From assembly GCA_023525975.1 (NCBI GenBank), contig CM042029.1:89262849-89326848 (forward strand): a DNA stretch of 64,000 nucleotides, in the 5' to 3' direction. Positions 1 through 10,676 of the stretch are shown here, in pieces. A model generated the notes under the pieces. The model did not search any database and had not been told where the DNA came from. It was given only the letters and a program-made list of their open reading frames with translations. Both the position numbers and the translations under genes were made by a program. The stretch comes from Smallanthus sonchifolius. Taxonomy: Eukaryota; Streptophyta; Magnoliopsida; Asterales; Asteraceae. Every line of letters begins with the position of its first letter. Position 1 is the first letter of the stretch.

Positions 1-59
1 TACAAGATGTACAGATGTTGAAGACTATTGGGCGTTGTTCGAGCCTCCAAGTGGGAGAT

Positions 60-385
60 TGTTGGGCTAATTGGTGTGGAGGCCCGATCAAGGGAGGGTG
101 GCCGGCCCTAGCCTTGGGTTGGCCCACACGTCTTTATTTAGCCGGCCCTAGTTATCTCTATGTGGGCTTGGGCCTAACTTGGGGATCATGTTTCCTAACC
201 CTAGATTAGTCTCTATATATTGATATCATTGTACTTGTAATTCTTTGAGCACCTAAATATAAACCCTAGTTGCAAAGTGGACGTAGGTCAGTTTAGACCG
301 AACCACTATAAATCTCGTGTTCCTGTTTTCCCCGCATTCGTGTTTGCGTGTGTGTGTTCGTGTGTGATCGTCTTTAATCCTAACA
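60..385 (+). repeat. 3' LTR of a Copia-like retrotransposon
   Basis: A purine-rich tract (aagtgggagat, ending at 59) lies directly before a TG start at 60, and the segment ends with ...cctaaca at 385. This is the usual layout of a polypurine tract followed by the 3' LTR of a plant Copia element on the plus strand. The body of the element would lie left of the window, so the opposite LTR and the target duplication cannot be checked; the candidate right-hand duplication would be gatat (386-390). It sits in the QUA3-like gene, in the intron after the fourth visible exon. There is no protein evidence for the lineage, so 'Copia-like' rests on the form of the tract and the short LTR (326 bp). Confidence 0.6.
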
Positions 386-501
386 GATATGATCCAACCC
401 ATTTCGTCACGTTATAGAAAGTGACATGTTTCAACCCAAACCTGTTTGACCAGTTACATGCAATAAATGATCTCAAAGGGTAAGGATTTCAAGTTACAAA
501 C

Positions 502-3500
502 CAAGCAGAACTAGGGTCATCAGACTCATCACATAATTCAAGCCCAAGTTCATTTTGGGTCTGTAGGCATGATTCACCAACGGGCTTTTTCCAAATAACA
601 GTGTTCCCATCCACAACTATTAACTCATAGCACAATGCTCTAGCCACTGCTTGCAGATCGGCCCATTCTTTATCCTGTTTTGCCCACTGGACTGGAGGGC
701 CCGAGATTACTAAATACCCCCCAGGTCGAAGTAATCGATCAACTTCCATAAAATATGTTGCATCTGCAGATTGAATATTCCTATTGTCAGAAAAATAAAT
801 GTGAAACGTCACGTATATTATAAGTAATAAGTTGAAGTACACTTACTATATGCAGTAAAAGGGATTAAACAACGAGAGCAGTGAATTAATTCAAATGATG
901 TTGCAGGAAATGGAAGTCGGCGAGTGCCGAGCATTAAAACAAGAGCTGGTATTCCTCTTTCTAAAGCAAATTGTATTTGTGATTTATGTGAATCTCTTGG
1001 AGCAAAAGAAAGGGTTAAAATGTTGTCTTCTAGTAGGTGACCTCCAAAACTAGCAACCTGAAAAAAATATTTGATAAATAATAAAAATTAAACATAATCA
1101 AAGCTCGTTAAAACCTCAAGATTATAATAGAAAGAAAATGTTTCTACTTTTCTCATTGTTCTTTAAGCAAAAAAGTGCATTAATTGAAGTTATGAATCCT
1201 TTTAAAAAGATTTACGTTGTTGAAGATTACATGCATAAAATAAGGTTATGTCGTAACTTTTCAGTGGAAACAAAATCAACCAAACTGAAGGAATCATATT
1301 CTATCAGGAATGATCCATTTCATTCCTTATATGATTCCACCAAAGCAAACGCTACTTAACAGTTTCAAAACAGAAGAAAAGAGATAATGACAATACAATT
1401 CTTACCCCACAACCCATATCAAGAGCCGTCCTGAGGCCCCCGCCAGAAATAGGAATATATTGTTTAAGTTTGGCGATATATTGTGTGGCGCCATCTGGAA
1501 ACATAGTGCCACCCCCGGGAAAGATGAAATACGGACCATCTTTTTTCATCCATCCTTGATGACCTTTCCTGTCAGCTATTTTATTATATGGCATGTTCTC
1601 GTGCCATATCTGTACATCAAGAAAAAAAATTTTATAGCATAAAGTCAATACAATTTTACAAACATATAAAAACCAAAGGGCATTAAGAGAATCCAAAGCT
1701 ACGTCTAAAAGTTCATTTGGGAGTGAAACGAATGACATGTAAATCTTTTTATATAAAAATTATTGATGACACATGAACACCAGGGTTTGAACTAGAATTA
1801 AATAGGCAAGCAGATAAAAAGTTGTCAAAACACATGACACCACGAGCTTCTAATATACATTAGAACATACAGAAAAATAAGCTAATTTACTTGGAGAAAC
1901 AGCAAGCACACAACAAAACAGCTCTAACATGATCAATATATACTACCAAATTAGCTTAACATAGTGATATGATTACTTTGACCGTGAATGAATATGAGCA
2001 AGTTCACTAAAAAGTGATACGCAAACGCTTTCTTGCAGTCTTAACCAGAAAAAAAATGTGTACTTAAAGTATTCTAGATTGATGTGACAAAACAAACATA
2101 CCCAGAAAAATCTCACTCATCCCAGGTTGCTCCCAGCTAGACCCCCGGCTCCAAAAACTTTTTTGACATCTACAATTTATTTTTCTAGATTGATGTGAAC
2201 TGTGAAAATGATCTTATGTTACATACACAACTAGAAGGATCCATGTCTCCACATAAAAGAGGACCACAAACCATCATTAACCTTACGCATAAACCCAAAG
2301 ATAGCAATACACGAACACTATGTCCACATGATTCTCATAGGGACTCATTCAATTACACTTTCTGCACATGCATACATCTTTCAACATGATGAATCTATAT
2401 ACCCCCCCCCCTAATTAAATCTTCAAAAATGCTGTGTGGCTGTTAGTAAACGATTCACAATGATAATATAAAAAGAAGAAGAATATAATTCGATTGATTG
2501 AATATGGGAAGGGATAACAATGGTGAAAAGGAAACAAGAAATTCCAGGGATATCTCCCTCTCTCTAGGCGTGAATGCCAGAGCCTCTGACAAACTAACAA
2601 ACTCAATAATGCACCATAATATTTATGCAACTAATATTAATACTACCCCCTTCCCATAATACATTCTGCCCCCTCTAATTTGCCTTTAGCCACTTTTAAC
2701 ATTTCCTCCTTTCCCCCTTCTAGAATAGACGTGTAACAACTCCGGTTTATGCTTTGTGATGGTTTGAGTAGGAATCGTATCACTACTCCCCCCTTCAAAA
2801 GAAGTCTTGTCCTCAAGACTTGGCTCATGAAATTGGCCTTTCACCCAAGAGGAATCCTCCCAAGTCGCATCTTCCGTGGGTTGACCCTGCCACTGCACCA
2901 ACCACTGCTCAATGGAATTCGACCCATCCTGAAGTAAACGGTTAGCAAGCACTGCTATGGGGACGGGAGGATCGTTATCAGAGATGACCAGCTAAGGCGG
3001 TAAGGTCGATTCTGCAGTACCCGCAATTGCCTTTTTTAATAAGGACATGTGGAAGACTGGGTGGATTTTGGACGTCACTGGTAGAAGTAATTTGTAAGCC
3101 ACCGGCCCCAGTTTTTCTATAATTTGGAATGGGCCAAAAAACTTAGCCGCCAACTTCTGATGGATTCGATTTTTAACGGACAGCTGGCGGTAAGGTTTGA
3201 GCTTCACATACACCCATTCGCCGAGCACGAAGTGGACATCCCTGCGTTTCTTATCCGCCTGCAATTTCATAGAACTTTGAGCATTAGCGAGATGTAACTT
3301 GAGTTGTTTCAGAGCTTCATCCCGATCTTGAAGCTCTTGAGCAACCGATTCGACCCGAATTTCCCCGGGAACACATTGAAAAACCGACGGAGGGCGACGA
3401 CCATATACAAGTTCAAATGGCGTGGTATTAGTTGACGCATGAAATGTAGAATTATACCAAAACTCAGCCCAGGGAATCCAAACCGCCCATGGTTTCGATT

Positions 3501-6500
3501 GATCAACAGCGAAGCAGCGCAGGTAGGCTTCCACACACGATTGATGACTTCCGTTTGCCCATCAGATTCCGAGTGGTAAGCAGAACTCATGTGGAGTTGA
3601 GTACCCATTGAGCGAAAAATCTCCTGCCACAATTTGCTCAGAAACAGTGGGTCTCGGTCACTCACAATTGACTTTGCCACCCCATGATGACGGATGACCT
3701 CTCGAACAAAAACCCTAGCAACACTTTTAGCGGTGTAAGGGTGTTTTAATAAAATGAAATGAGAATACTTTGATAATCGATCCACCACTACTAAAATCAC
3801 ATTATACCCGTGTGACGTGGGTAACCCCGAAATAAGGTCCATCGAAAGGTTCTCCCAAATGACTTCGGGAATATCCAAGGGCTGCAGTAATCCCAGAGCT
3901 CGCTTTACACCGTTGACAGACAAGGGCGGACCTAGTAAGAGCCGAGGGGGTTCACAGGAACCCCCCGAGTTTCGAAATTTTAGTGTAACGGTAGGTAAAA
4001 AAACTGGGGTGAACCCCCTAAAATATTATAGGGTGAACCCCCTTACGACGCCGCCCACTGCTGCTCGCTTGATCCGGTTGTGAAGCTATAAAACTAAGAA
4101 CTCTTTCTTGAACTAAATGTGTGTTCTTGAGCATTCATATGATTAGAGGTAAAAAATTGATAGAAACAAATGAGTAGATGACTCTTAAATACAAATTAGT
4201 TGATTTTGTGAACATTTGAAGCATAATTTTCATGTTTTTTTCTTCGCTTTAGGCCTCCAAAAATGGTTGAGCCGCCCCTGCCCGACCCGACCCGACCAAT
4301 CGAACCGAACCGAAAATTTTTATGTCCGGCCCCTATGAAATTGGATCATCTAAAAACAGTGAACCCCCTGAAAAAAATTCCTGGATCCGCCCCTGTTGAC
4401 AGATGTCACACTTTCGGAGAAAGTCTTTAATCGTTGCTGTCATTTTGGGCCAATATAAGTTAGCTGCAATGCGCCGATAAGTACGATAAAATCCAGAATG
4501 ACCTCCCGCAGCCGTGGTATGAAATTCGTGTAAGAGGGCGGGAAGGAATTTAGAGCTACGAGAGATAACGACCCGATTCTGATAATACAATACACCTTGT
4601 TTCACCGTGTACCCGGGACATTTATCCGGTGATAGATACCATTTTTGCACCAGCTTTTGAATTTCAGGATCACCTTTTGCCTCGTCGATCAGTTGAGCCC
4701 CCTGTACCCAAATCGGTGCGGAGATAGCCTGAAACAATTCTCCTGAATCAGCCCGGCGAGACAGAGCATCAGCTGCACGGTTCTCTCAGCCCGGTTTGTA
4801 CTGAATATCAAAATTGTACCCGAGGAGTTTGAATACCCAATTTTGTTGATCCGGGGAAGAGACCCGCTGTTGGAGCAAAAATTTCAAACGTTTCTGATCC
4901 GTGTAAACAATGAAACGGGTACCCAACAAGTATGGACGCCAATGTTGAACTGCCAAGACTAATGCCATCATTTCACGTTCGTACACCGACTTAGCTAGAT
5001 TACGATCGCTCAAAGCTTTGCTAAAGTAAGCAATAGGTTTGTGGTTTTGCATAAAGACCGCCCCAATGCCTCGTCCCGACGCGTCACACTCAACCACAAA
5101 TGGTTCCTTAAAGTTCGGTAAGGTTAAGACAGGAGCAGTGACCAGTGCCTGTTTGAGATCCTCAAAAGCTTGTTGGGCAATTGGTTGCCATAAAAAGGCA
5201 TCCTTCTTGGTTAGATCAGTAAGAGGCCGAGCAATGTGACCATAATGCTTGACAAATTTACGGTAATAACCGGTGAGACCTAAAAAGCCCTGCAAACCCT
5301 TAAGATTTTTTGGGACAGGCCACTCGAGAACCGCTTCCACTTTCGTAGGAGCCATTGACACCCCTTGTCCATCAATGATATGCCCCAAATATTCAATAGA
5401 CGATTGACCAAATGAACATTTTTGTTGATTAACCATAAACTGATGTTGATGCAGGACACGCAAAACCATCTCCAAATCTTTCACATGGGCCTCCCAACTA
5501 GGGCTGTATACCAGAATATCATCGAAAAAAATGACCACCTGACGACGCAACAATGGTCGAAAAATGCCATTCATAGTTGCTTGAAACGTGGCCGGTGCGT
5601 TCATCAACCCGAAAGGCATGACAAGGTATTCGTAGTGGCCGTCATGGGTTCGAAACGCGGTTTTCTCAATGCTATCCGACCTCATACGGATCTGATTGTA
5701 GCCCGGTTTTAAATCCAACTTAGAAAAGAAACAAGCCCCATGTAATTCATCAAGCAATTCATCCACCACCGGAATAGGAAACTTATCCGGAACCGTGGCA
5801 TGATTAAGAGCTCTATAGTCGACACACATACGCCATGAGTTATCCTTTTTACGAACCAAGATGACCGGTCTCGAGTAAGCACTTTTACTTGGTCGAATCA
5901 AACCCGAAGCCAACAACTCATAGACTTGGCGTTCTATCTCGGTCTTTTGAACATGAGGATATCGATAGGGTCGGACACAGATTGGATCATTAGTAGTTAA
6001 AATGATACCATGGTCATGAGAGCAGGAAGGAGGTAATGTAGAGGGCACTTGGAATACCATAGCATATTGATGGAACATGAGAGATAGGTCAGTCTGTTGG
6101 CCGGTAGATAAAGACGGGGAGAAAGGAGGAGAAGCCTTCATAGGTGTTGCCATCGATGTACTAGAACTGGACATGGTGGAATCTCCCTCCCATGAGAGCC
6201 ACTGGTGTAAGGTTGCTGGAGGTGTTTGACCCCTTGGCACCCCTTGCAATTGCACCTGAGAACCCTAATAAACAAACTTCATCCAATCCTGTTGCCAATC
6301 ATGAACTACTTCTCCCAACGAGTGCAACCACTCCATTCCTAATATAAAGTCAATGCCACCCGTATCCATAACCAAAGCATTGAGCACAAAGGTGCAAGGA
6401 CCCACTTTCACCGGAATATTCAGACATCGTTCAGAGACAAAAACAAAATGACCATCTCCTAATTTGATTTTGATACCCCCGAACTCAGAAAAAGGTAACC

Positions 6501-8818
6501 CCAAAGCAAAGACGACACGGCGAGAAACAAAGTTGTGGGAAGCCCCACTATCCACCAGAATGTAGATTGAAATACCGTGTAATGTGCCCTCCAATTTTAA
6601 TGTGTGAGCGCCCCCATGAGTGGCTAAAATGCCCACAAAATCCAAGGAGATACATGTACCAGTTGGTGAATCGGGAGGTTTCTCCTCCTGAGGAGGTGGG
6701 TCGGTGTCCAACGAACAATAGTCCCCCCCGGATTGATCATACTCATCATCCCCCAACAATAAGACTCGCAATTTCCCCTACGGACACTTGTGTGCTGGAC
6801 CATACTGTTGCCCACACCGGAAACATAAACCCTTCTTGCGTCGGTCCTCCCACTCGGTACGAGATAGAGAACGAACCCCGCGGTCACGATTGAAAATCTG
6901 AGATGAGTCAGGAGAAGGTGAGAACCCGATTTTGATGGCGAAAAGGAACGCGTGTGATCCCTGCGACTTCCTGAAACCCTATCGACCACCTTAGGCTGGG
7001 AAAAAGTTTTGGGCTCGCTGCGACCTGAATTGTGAAGCCGAATTGTGAAGCCCATCAACTGGGGAAAATGAAGAAGGCCCATAACGATGAAGGTACCGAA
7101 ATCGTGATGACGAACCATTACCCCCACTTGGTCGGAGCATCTCTTCAACATCCTTGGCGAGGTACATCGCATCCAAACGAGAGAGGGGCCGATGTAAGCG
7201 AACCCACCTTTTGACATCATCACGTAAACCCGCCACAAAATATCCCAACGCCTGTGATTCCGATAAACGAGGTACCAAGGATAATAGATATTCAAAATCG
7301 TCAATATAGTCATGAATTGAATCCGACTGGTGAATATTTGCAAGTTGTTCGTAAGGATTATGGATCTCTAATCCACTAAAACGTTGTAATAGTTTGTCCT
7401 GAAATTCAATCCAGGAAAGGGACTCATGGACCTGAGTGAGAATGGAGAACCAGTGTTGAGCGACCCCCACCATGCTCAGCTGAGCCAATCGAAGCCGGAG
7501 CTCATCTGGAGTTTCGTTGATATCAAAATAGAGTTTCGCCTTCTGGATCCAGCCCTGTGGATCGAAACCACTAAACTCTGGCAATTTAATCTTCTTCACT
7601 GCCCAAGGAAGACTGATGGAAGATCCTCCTTCCCCCACACCGGTTTTAGTACCAGATGGCGAAAACAGAACACCGGAGCCCCCGGAAGTATCAACATGCT
7701 TCTTCTCCTGTTGCTTCATCCAACCCAAAACCACCGTCCGGAATTCGCTGGATTCCACCCGATCGATTTCCAAGGTCGTCTTCATCTCTGAAACATCAGA
7801 TTGCAACTGCTTAATCTGCTGCTCTTGAACATCCAAGCGATTAGAACAAGTTTCCATAGTGAATGAAAGAAAACGGATGGTCTAAGGCAGGTCGGACCAA
7901 TGTTAGGAAACGATTCACAATGATAATATAAAAAGAAGAAGAAGAAGATAATTCGATTGATTGAATATGGGAAGGGATAACAATGGTGAAAAGGAAACAA
8001 GGAATTCCAGGGATATCTCCCTCTCTCTAGGCGTGAATGCCAGAGCCTCTGACAAACTAACAAACTCAATAATGCTCCATAATGTTTATGCAACTAATAT
8101 TAATACTACCCCCTTCCCATAATACTTTCTTCCCCCTCTAATTTGCCTTTAGCCACTTTTAACATTTCCTCCTTTCCCCCTTCTAGAATAGACGTGTAAA
8201 AACTCCGGTTTATGTTTTGTGATGGTTTGAGTAGGAATCGTATCAGTGGCATATTAGTATACATCAAATGTAGCTACTTATAACAAACTCCATCCTACTA
8301 AATCTGCTAACCGTAACTTCAAATCTAGAACACTAAAAATTAACCATAATTAGGATTTCAGGATCAAATAAGTTAAAATTCACCTTATGTAAACTCTCCG
8401 GCCATTGAATCGGAACATGATAGCCTTTAGGCGGAGGGATCAAGCACACCGGCGTCTCATCCGGCGCCGGACAATGCCTCTCCCGATAAAAATTCATCTC
8501 CCTACTAAGCTGACTGTTCCTCGTCGGATCTTCACACGGCATATAATCCACCGTATCTGCAGCACACGATTCGATCGCCGGATGTTTTCCGGCTTCAATC
8601 AGAGCAACGAGACCGTGGCGTTGCTTGGGATCGGCGGCGTTGGAGCGAATCAACGCTTGGCTGCCTGAGGCGGCGAGCGAGTCGCCGAGGGGCGTGAATA
8701 TGAGGAGGAAGAAGAGGATTACGATGGCGAAGAACACCATGGATATGAAGTCCAGAAGCTGCCATTTTCGGGGGGGATTGGTTCGTTGCTTGGGTGAAGT
8801 GAGATTGATATGTCCCAT
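502..8818 (-). CDS. QUA3: QUA3-like pectin methyltransferase, first four exons (partial)
   Basis: The start codon is at 8818. Exons are 8818-8384 (145 codons), 1609-1406 (68 codons), 1057-847 and 763 to about 502 (or 498; two GT donors are possible). The rest lies left of the window. The short cytosolic N-terminus begins MGHINL and is followed by one membrane span (about residues 24-44), as in a type II Golgi protein. Exon 1 carries the conserved MPCEDP and NFYRERHCP motifs, exon 2 ends in the SAM-binding motif DMGCG, and exon 4 has EVDRLLRPGGY. These match the plant DUF248 putative methyltransferases, closest in memory to Arabidopsis QUA3 (At4g00740), which methylesterifies homogalacturonan in the Golgi. 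Reading frames join cleanly across the introns and contain no stops. Intron 1 is swollen to about 6.8 kb by a retrotransposon. The gene is probably functional if the insertion is spliced out. Confidence 0.88.
2441..2782 (-). repeat. 3' LTR (element sense) of the Gypsy element
   Basis: 342 bp, TG...CA ended. It aligns along its whole length with 7901-8245. The differences are a few substitutions and a short GAAGAA length change (near 2477 and 7940), which points to a fairly recent insertion. Confidence 0.95.
2686..4737 (-). pseudogene. Retrotransposon integrase and chromodomain, broken by a hAT insertion
   Basis: Integrase starts with an HHCC zinc-binding region (HEFHTTAAGGHSGFYRTYRR ... CDICQQ, about 4560-4404). 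The 475-bp hAT element cuts it right after that Cys pair. The catalytic core follows with WENLSMDLISGLP, VDRLSKYSHF, IVSDRDPLF and SESDGQTEV, giving the D,D,E residues. The frame changes near 3895 and again near 3535, and an in-frame TAG lies at 2992. Beyond it a chromodomain is readable (QWLVQWQGQPTEDATWED) with the tail LEDKTSFEGG. Chromodomains steer integration to particular chromatin, the hallmark of chromoviruses. The protein cannot be made from this copy. Confidence 0.88.
3921..4395 (+). mobile_element. Non-autonomous hAT element nested in integrase
   Basis: The ends are CAAGGGCGGACCTAG and, inverted, CAGGGGCGGATCCAG. They are flanked by a perfect 8-bp duplication ttgacaga (3913-3920 and 4396-4403). 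The CA-GGGGCGGA terminus and 8-bp duplication are typical of hAT transposons. The 475-bp interior encodes nothing recognisable. Orientation is arbitrary. It must have inserted after the retrotransposon. Confidence 0.93.
4786..6255 (-). pseudogene. Retrotransposon reverse transcriptase and RNase H
   Basis: A 489-codon open stretch. Visible RT motifs are KKDNSWRMCVDYRALN, FSKLDLKPGYNQIR, MPFGLMNAPATFQ and the catalytic box FFDDILVYS, a normal Gypsy variant of Y-x-D-D. RNase H follows with VVECDASGRGIGAVF, YEREMMALVLAVQHWRPYL and YTDQKRLKFLLQQR. The frame ends in a TGA at 4786-4788 at the RNase H/integrase junction, where related elements read on. The catalytic residues of RT look intact. The product would copy element RNA into DNA if the stop were bypassed, which I do not expect. 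Confidence 0.93.
6265..6777 (-). pseudogene. Retrotransposon aspartic protease domain
   Basis: An open stretch in the same frame as gag. It contains the retropepsin active-site motif VDSGASHNF and a later FILGMEWL, which in this family marks the C-terminal part of the protease. It is closed by an in-frame TAG at 6265-6267 just before the reverse transcriptase region. In an intact element this domain cuts the gag-pol polyprotein. Confidence 0.88.
6778..7857 (-). pseudogene. Retrotransposon gag (capsid and nucleocapsid), interrupted
   Basis: The start is the ATG at 7857. The N-terminal part is a coiled-coil-like region (DVQEQQIKQLQSDVSEM), then a retrotrans_gag domain with PEFSGFDPQGWIQKAKLYF and the later QRFSGLEIHNPYEQL. 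The frame stops at about 6991, earlier than expected. A nucleocapsid knuckle with pattern C-x2-C...H-x-C lies downstream at 6786-6827 in the same frame; its usual middle His position is Gly here. Another in-frame stop follows at 6778-6780. In this lineage gag and pol normally form one frame, so these stops mark decay. Confidence 0.85.
7901..8245 (-). repeat. 5' LTR (element sense) of the Gypsy element
   Basis: 345 bp, the partner of 2441-2782. The target duplication gtggc follows at 8246-8250. In element sense it precedes the primer-binding site and gag. Confidence 0.95.
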
Positions 8819-9275
8819 TGGTTGAATTAGGGATTTGGAAGTGTGGGATCGAGATCTGATGATGGATTGATTTACAAGTGAATTTTTAGTGTGTGAAGCG
8901 AGTGTGAAAGGGGATACAGATCTTCTTTCATTCCTATCTTTTGAGAATCATGAAAATGGTAATGACATGGTGCCTAACTAATTAACTTGTTTTTGTTAAT
9001 GATAAATCACCAAACTTGTTATAAAACTAGGATTTTTATTATGCTAAATAACAAGTTTTGAATGACCGGTTTACGGTTTGGTACTTGGAATCAGTTGTGT
9101 AAACAGTTTAATACATAACCATAAATAATGCGATAAGTGCAGTGACCAAACGGAAACATTCATTTATTTGTGTTTTTGTCTAAAGTTTTATGGTGACTAT
9201 TAAAATACAACATGGTTATGTGATGTATGGTTATGAGATGTAGTATATGTGAATAAATTTATGTTTATATATATA
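8819..9275. other. QUA3-like leader and upstream region
   Basis: Leader and probable promoter of the minus-strand QUA3-like gene, AT-rich beyond about 8950. I could not fix a TATA box or start site. No coding sequence seen. Confidence 0.5.
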
Positions 9276-9744
9276 CTAGGTTCGAATCCCGTGTATTACA
9301 CGGGTCGAATAAATGTAATGTTAACAATCTATTAATAAAAAGTGTATGTTTTTAAAACCTGTGTAATACATGGGTTGAATAAACCCGTGTATTACACATG
9401 TTGAGTAAAGTATAATGTAATCTATTAACACATACACTTCTTAAAATGGAACAATATGAATATGTAATTATATGATTAAAAGTTTTTTATTTGAATCATA
9501 GTTGGTTATAAAATTATTTTCTGCATGTAGAGTTCATAAAAATATGATTGAAAAATTAATTGATGATAAACACAATTTTAAATTTAAAAAGGTGTAGATA
9601 AAAATTGAAACAAATAATTAATTTCGTTGACTAAAATAGTGGAGTTGATTATTAATAGGAGAGAGAGGCGAGAAAATAAGAATGGGGAGGCCTAGAATTA
9701 TGACAAGTGTCCTCATATTTTACTTGTTTATTATGTAGTATAGA
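9276..9744 (-). mobile_element. Small non-autonomous Helitron (CACGTGTC/hairpin family)
   Basis: On the minus strand it starts TCTATACTACATAATAA after a host A and ends in CTAG before a host T. A near-perfect palindromic hairpin CCCGTGTAATACACGGG lies about 10 bp before that end. These are Helitron terminal rules (5' TC, 3' hairpin and CTRR, insertion between A and T, no target duplication). A second, imperfect hairpin pair lies inside at about 9357-9406. No coding capacity. Related copies: 14717-15160 and 33794-34243. Confidence 0.8.
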
Positions 9745-10676
9745 TTAAAATATTATACACGTATACGTTGAGTATAATTCTCTGATCTATACATGTGTAC
9801 AAAACTTACTATGAGTAAGAGAGAATATAAAGTAGAAATGTTAATTAATTATAGATAGCAATCATTTAATCTTTTACAAGTGTACGTTTTTTTGTTTAAT
9901 TTCTAATTATAAATGAATGTTTAAACTGTTTCTCGCATTATTTATGATTTTTTTATTAAAACCATCCGGTACTCTACTATTTTTAGATTAACTCATAAGC
10001 TCATCTAATTTAAAACGGTGTTGAAAAGAAAAAGATTGGTTCAAAACTACAAATCGTACCATTTTGGTCGGTTTGGAAAGTCCGACAAACCCACCTACCT
10101 AACCGGTTTGATTTGTCGGTTTTTTTTTTCCTGAAATCATACTTATAGTTAGAGAAAAAGATTGCTTCAAAACACCAAATCTTACCATTTTTATCGGTTT
10201 GGCTAGTCCGGCGGACCCAACTATCTTACTAGTTTAATTTGTCATTTTTTTAAAATCATAGTTAGCAAGCAGTTTAGCCTAAAACTTTTGTAAAATTCAG
10301 AATTTGAACAGGATTCTATATTAAAACTACTTTTGTATGACTATCGTACCGATTCAGTTCTGCTCTAATTCATTGCCACAAACGCAAATTGGCATTCAGG
10401 TAATAAATATTTAAAACCATCAAGAACCCTAATAAAAGCTTACACCAAATCTAAAGCTTTCATCAAATAAGCTTCAAAAGGCTGCAAATCGATTCAAAAT
10501 TTATAAACACAAATCTTAGCCCGAGATCACGTGACACGTAAGTCTTACCCAAGAACCCTGATAAAACTCTCTTGGGTTTCTTTTTACAAATTAAAACATG
10601 ATGAAAAACAAGAACCCTCAACACCAAACACCATGTATGAATTCACATCACTTTAATTTCTACAATTTTTAGGGAT
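9745..10676. other. Intergenic region and 3' flank of CSN1
   Basis: AT-rich. It contains two diverged copies of a roughly 110-bp segment with the motif aaccggtttgatttgtcgg (near 10040-10130 and 10150-10245), probably an old repeat. No gene seen. The CSN1 3' untranslated region probably occupies the right end. Confidence 0.5.

Larger units (their letters stand above)
2441..8245 (-). mobile_element. Full-length Ty3/Gypsy chromovirus-type LTR retrotransposon
   Basis: Two near-identical LTRs (2441-2782, 342 bp; 7901-8245, 345 bp) both run TGTTAG...GTATCA on the plus strand. They flank gag, protease, reverse transcriptase/RNase H, integrase and a C-terminal chromodomain, all on the minus strand. 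The element is bounded by a perfect 5-bp target duplication, gtggc at 2436-2440 and 8246-8250. A G-rich polypurine tract lies at 2783-2796. A primer-binding site beginning TGG abuts the inner side of the right LTR (7886-7899); I cannot name its tRNA and it is not the common initiator-Met site. Protein order, chromodomain, 5.8-kb size and short LTRs suggest a Reina-like chromovirus. Several in-frame stops, two frame changes and a nested hAT element make it non-autonomous. It lies in QUA3 intron 1 in the same orientation as the gene. Confidence 0.95.
1610..8383 (-). other. Intron 1 of the QUA3-like gene
   Basis: The donor GT is at 8383-8382 and the acceptor AG at 1611-1610. Apart from the retrotransposon (2441-8245 plus one 5-bp duplication) about 960 bp of ordinary AT-rich intron remain. 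I see no other gene in 1610-2440 or 8246-8383. A C run (2403-2411) is unremarkable. Confidence 0.85.

Noticed and set aside
15..209. Open plus-strand frame at the left edge
   Set aside because: It crosses the polypurine tract and LTR start, has an odd Gly/Trp-rich composition and no family resemblance.
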